NCBI GenBank assembly: GCA_030625465.1
Contig: DAOUQS010000063.1
Coordinates: forward strand, 1 to 9,288
Origin: Amylibacter sp.
GTDB taxonomy: Bacteria; Pseudomonadota; Alphaproteobacteria; Rhodobacterales; Rhodobacteraceae
DNA length: 9,288 nucleotides
Reading direction: 5' to 3'
Under the pieces are notes generated by a model. That model was not told the DNA's origin. It saw only the letters and a list, made by a program, of their open reading frames with translations, and searched no databases. Numbering within the stretch: position 1 is the stretch's first letter; every line of letters begins with the position of its first letter. This document shows, piece by piece, positions 7,133 through 9,288 of the stretch. The position numbers and the translations under genes are program-made.

Positions 7133-7159
7133 ATGCAAGAAAAGAATGGCTGGGCGTGA
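7133..7159 (+). CDS. possible 8-codon leader ORF ahead of the sulfotransferase gene
   Basis: An ATG at 7133-7135, with GGGAG (7120-7124) 8 bases upstream, opens the peptide MQEKNGWA and stops at TGA (7157-7159). The stop interlocks as GTGA with a GTG (7156-7158) in the sulfotransferase frame. The same GTGA arrangement joins nuoD to the next gene in this window. This suggests translation could enter the sulfotransferase from the leader by coupling, since that gene has no good ribosome binding site of its own. It is a short ORF and may be chance. Confidence 0.25.
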   Translation: MQEKNGWA

Positions 7160-7185
7160 AAAAGAATTTTGCAAATACAACGGCT

Positions 7186-8004
7186 ATGCCGATTTTCTTT
7201 CTGGGTGTCGGGGCGCAAAAGTCCGGCACGTCATGGCTTAGTCATTATTTCAAGGGACACCCGGAAATACTGATGTCGCCGATAAAGGAAATGCATTTCT
7301 TCGGCAATCGCAAGTCGCCCAACCTTAAGCGTTTCAAACGGCAACTGGCCTTTCAGGAAGTGCAAACCGCATTTACCGGAAATGCAAATAAAACACGGAT
7401 CAACCACTTGAATAACCGCATATCGGTTCACGGAGATATAGAGCGGTATAAAGATTATTTTTCCAAGATGTTGAAAACGGAAAAAGCATATGGCGAGATC
7501 AGCCCCGCTTATGCATTTCTGGACAAAAACGAATTGACCGCGATTTATGATAACTTCCCGAACTGCCGTATTATTTTTCTTATGCGCAACCCAGTTGATC
7601 GGGCCTGGTCGCAAATGCGGTTTTCCCACATAGACGATACGCTCGAAACCCTGCATGAAAAGGCACTGCACCGCATGTCGGAACAAGCCTATGTTTTACG
7701 CAGTGACTATAAACGCACAGTCGAGAATCTGGTATCGGTTTTTCCACGCGATCAAATCCATTTCGCATTTTTTGAGCATTTATTCAATCAAGATGCGGTT
7801 AACAAGATTTGTGATTTTCTTGAGGTCAGACATGAAGCAGCAGACCTGATCACAAAGCGAAACGCCGCTTATGCGCATCCTTTGGACGTAAAATTGCGCC
7901 ACGAAATGAAAAAGATACTAAAGCCGCAATATGCGTTTGTGGATGCGTATTTCAAATCCGAAATTCCAACATGCTGGCAAGATGATCTGCGGGCAATCGG
8001 TTAG
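7186..8004 (+). CDS. PAPS-dependent sulfotransferase family protein
   Basis: This 272-residue protein probably transfers sulfate from 3'-phosphoadenosine 5'-phosphosulfate to an unknown acceptor, in the cytoplasm. The 5'-phosphosulfate loop is near the N-terminus (GAQKSGTSW, 9-17). It is followed by IKEMHFFG (33-40), whose E35 matches the catalytic-Glu region of heparan-sulfate-type sulfotransferases. GEISPAY lies at 103-109, and the 3'-phosphate site RNPVDRAWS at 134-142 supplies the Arg and Ser. I used the first ATG. An upstream GTG at 7156 would add 10 residues and a TTG at 7090 would add 32, and none of the starts has a clear ribosome binding site. The acceptor may be a polysaccharide or other surface molecule, in line with the aminotransferase nearby. 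It looks more AT-rich than the nuo genes, which could mean horizontal acquisition. Confidence 0.88.
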   Translation: MPIFFLGVGAQKSGTSWLSHYFKGHPEILMSPIKEMHFFGNRKSPNLKRFKRQLAFQEVQTAFTGNANKTRINHLNNRISVHGDIERYKDYFSKMLKTEKAYGEISPAYAFLDKNELTAIYDNFPNCRIIFLMRNPVDRAWSQMRFSHIDDTLETLHEKALHRMSEQAYVLRSDYKRTVENLVSVFPRDQIHFAFFEHLFNQDAVNKICDFLEVRHEAADLITKRNAAYAHPLDVKLRHEMKKILKPQYAFVDAYFKSEIPTCWQDDLRAIG

Positions 8005-8012
8005 GACGGCAT

Positions 8013-8450
8013 TCAGGTACACCAACTGCCACGCCGGCCACCGTTGTATTTTCGCGCCAACCCCCTGTCGATCAAACGCGGCCCGACATCTTTGCCATTC
8101 ACCCTTAGCACGATCAAGTGGCGATCGTAGCGGTCTTTGCCGTTTTGCGTAATCTGGATCGTGCGGGCGCGCCAAAGCATGATACGCAATGCCCATGTAG
8201 CGCGGGTAGCCAGAATAAACTCGGTAACACAGCGCGCATTTTTCTCGGGCGCATCATAGCCCATAATACGCCCGCTTTGCATGCTGTTGCCCGGGCAGTT
8301 GATTTTAACCGTATCGCCATCCATCACCAAGCCGACATCGCACTGGCTTTTGCTTTTGACCGCACCGTTCACCATGTCGATAACAGGCGGGATCATCAAC
8401 ACGAAGGCGATGATCACAAGCACACTGCCCCTTAGGCCCGGTTTGCGCAT
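8013..8450 (-). CDS. membrane-anchored or secreted thermonuclease-like (SNase fold) protein
   Basis: This 145-residue protein has a basic N-terminus and a hydrophobic segment at about 9-24, which could be a signal anchor or uncleaved signal. An SNase-like domain follows. Visible landmarks are VMDGDTVKI (42-50, with D44 and D46), GRIMGYDAPE (60-69, with R61, D66 and E69) and DRYDRHL (106-112, with R110). These correspond to the calcium-binding Asp and catalytic Arg/Glu positions of staphylococcal nuclease, so activity is plausible. The C-terminus GGRRGSWC follows LIDRGLARKYNGG, as in other small family members. It would degrade nucleic acid outside the cytoplasm if exported. It starts 3 bases after the aminotransferase stop, so the two are probably co-transcribed. 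It converges on the sulfotransferase with an 8-base gap. Confidence 0.82.
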   Translation of the reverse strand: MRKPGLRGSVLVIIAFVLMIPPVIDMVNGAVKSKSQCDVGLVMDGDTVKINCPGNSMQSGRIMGYDAPEKNARCVTEFILATRATWALRIMLWRARTIQITQNGKDRYDRHLIVLRVNGKDVGPRLIDRGLARKYNGGRRGSWCT

Positions 8451-8453
8451 GAT

Positions 8454-9288
8454 TTACACACCCGCCTGATAAACGGCACCGACCTCTTCTCGGATAATCG
8501 TGGCCAGCAGATCGCAATCCTTCAGGCTAAAGGTCAGTGGCAAACGCATATCCAGAAGTCCCGCCAGAACACGGTCGGTTTGTGGCAACGCCTGCGCTGC
8601 AACATACCGCCAACTATCATGACGAGAGGTAAAGCCGGTGGGCGCATCCGCCCCGAACCATTTCAGTTCAACACCGCGTGCGGCACACCGTTTTTGCACA
8701 TCTTGTACTTTAGCCGCATCCCAATCAGGCAATGTGAACTGGAAAGATGAAGCTATATAATATTCCTTTTCCGGACGCGGAATAAGACGCAGACCTGCGG
8801 TGCCCTGCAAACCCGCCGCCACCTGCCGATAGCGGTCATTCCATTTCAGGCCCTGCGCATCCAGCGCGGCAAGCTGCGGGCGAAGGATCGCCGCGCGCAG
8901 ATTATCCATACGGCCAGAACAGTTCGGCGTGTCCAAAGCGATGTCCTTAAAGGTCTGGTCAGGCGCGCCCGCCGCATGGCTGCCATACAGCATGTAAGAA
9001 CCCGAAAGCATCGTGGCACGCGCCATTATTTCCGCATCATCCGTAACCAGCAAACCACCCTCGCCGGAATTGATATGTTTGAACGTCTGGGTCGAATAAC
9101 ATCCGACAACACCGTGGCGGCCACTGGGCACGCCGTTCCATTTAGCGCCCATGGTATGGGCGCAATCCTCGATCACCAAAACACCGGCAGCATCGCAAAT
9201 CGCCATCACGGCGTCCATATCCACGATATGGCCCCGCATATGGCTAAGCATCAGGTAATGCGCACCGCTGGATGCTATTTTGGCTTGC
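8454..9288 (-). CDS. DegT/DnrJ/EryC1/StrS-family PLP-dependent aminotransferase, N-terminus cut by the window edge
   Basis: The visible 277 residues are open to the right edge (no stop up to 9288), so the start lies outside; the first Met in view at 9251 is internal. Family marks are SHMRGH, then VIEDCAHTMGAKWNG with the PLP-ring Asp (residue 41 of the visible part), and STQTFKHINSGEGGLLVTDD with the Schiff-base Lys (visible residue 70). Members of this family usually aminate keto-sugars in nucleotide-sugar pathways for surface polysaccharides or antibiotics. A few act in other routes. The substrate cannot be told from this fragment. The closing part is about normal, so probably only the first 100 or so residues are missing. 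It is followed after 3 bases by the nuclease-like gene. Confidence 0.88.
   Translation of the reverse strand, partial: QAKIASSGAHYLMLSHMRGHIVDMDAVMAICDAAGVLVIEDCAHTMGAKWNGVPSGRHGVVGCYSTQTFKHINSGEGGLLVTDDAEIMARATMLSGSYMLYGSHAAGAPDQTFKDIALDTPNCSGRMDNLRAAILRPQLAALDAQGLKWNDRYRQVAAGLQGTAGLRLIPRPEKEYYIASSFQFTLPDWDAAKVQDVQKRCAARGVELKWFGADAPTGFTSRHDSWRYVAAQALPQTDRVLAGLLDMRLPLTFSLKDCDLLATIIREEVGAVYQAGV

Noticed and set aside
7090..7185. TTG at 7090 as the sulfotransferase start
   Set aside because: It lies inside a 12-bp palindrome, has no ribosome binding site, and adds a basic segment without resemblance to the family. The sulfotransferase domain begins right after the Met at 7186.
8001..8030. Terminator between the convergent sulfotransferase and nuclease genes
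   Set aside because: The gap is only 8 bases, and no stem followed by a T-run was found nearby.
8118..8435. Plus-strand open frame of 105 codons, His-rich
   Set aside because: It is an antisense shadow of the SNase-like gene, whose catalytic-type motifs support the minus strand.
1..9288. CRISPR array, tRNA/rRNA, insertion sequence, defence or toxin-antitoxin system
   Set aside because: No regularly spaced repeats, clover-leaf sequence, transposase or recognisable defence domain was seen on either strand.

Overview
The window looks like a piece of an alphaproteobacterial chromosome, most likely Rhodobacterales. It carries a minus-strand nuo operon encoding the proton-pumping NADH:quinone oxidoreductase (respiratory complex I). 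Its order is nuoA-B-C-D-orf-E-orf-orf-F-G, with extra small membrane-protein genes between the core subunits. This inference rests on gene order, on subunit sequences close to the Paracoccus/Rhodobacter and mitochondrial type, and on a helix-hairpin-helix (HhH) module that I associate with NuoE and ribosomal protein L21 of this group. It does not rest on a database search. Base composition looks moderate.

Region 1 (1-6946, minus strand) is an almost gap-free transcription unit read right to left: nuoA, nuoB, nuoC, nuoD, a four-helix membrane protein of unknown function, nuoE, a membrane-anchored Ala/Lys-rich HhH protein, a two-helix small membrane protein (DUF5337-like), nuoF, and the first 292 codons of nuoG, which runs off the left edge. 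Junctions are overlaps or short gaps (TAATG twice, GTGA once, a 10-base overlap at nuoA/nuoB), which suggests translational coupling. NuoE, NuoF and NuoG form the NADH-oxidising arm with its FMN and most Fe-S clusters. NuoB, C and D form the quinone-reducing connecting part. NuoA is the first membrane subunit. The iron-sulfur, FMN and quinone-site motifs that I checked are intact, so the complex should be functional. The remaining membrane subunits (nuoH-N) would be expected beyond the left edge.

Region 2 (6947-7185) is a divergent intergenic region. It holds a plausible minus-strand promoter for nuo, a plausible plus-strand promoter overlapped by an interrupted dyad, a perfect 12-bp palindrome, and a possible 8-codon leader ORF whose stop interlocks with an upstream GTG of the next gene.

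Region 3 (7186-9288) is of a different, accessory character: a PAPS-dependent sulfotransferase on the plus strand, then a convergent minus-strand pair made of a DegT/DnrJ/EryC1-type PLP aminotransferase (cut by the right edge) and a membrane-anchored staphylococcal-nuclease-like protein 3 bases downstream of it. The sulfotransferase and the aminotransferase hint at surface-polysaccharide or small-molecule decoration. The nuclease does not obviously fit that theme.

No tRNA, rRNA, CRISPR array, insertion sequence or convincing rho-independent terminator was seen. The least understood parts are the three accessory proteins inside the complex I operon and the small hairpins around the HhH gene.
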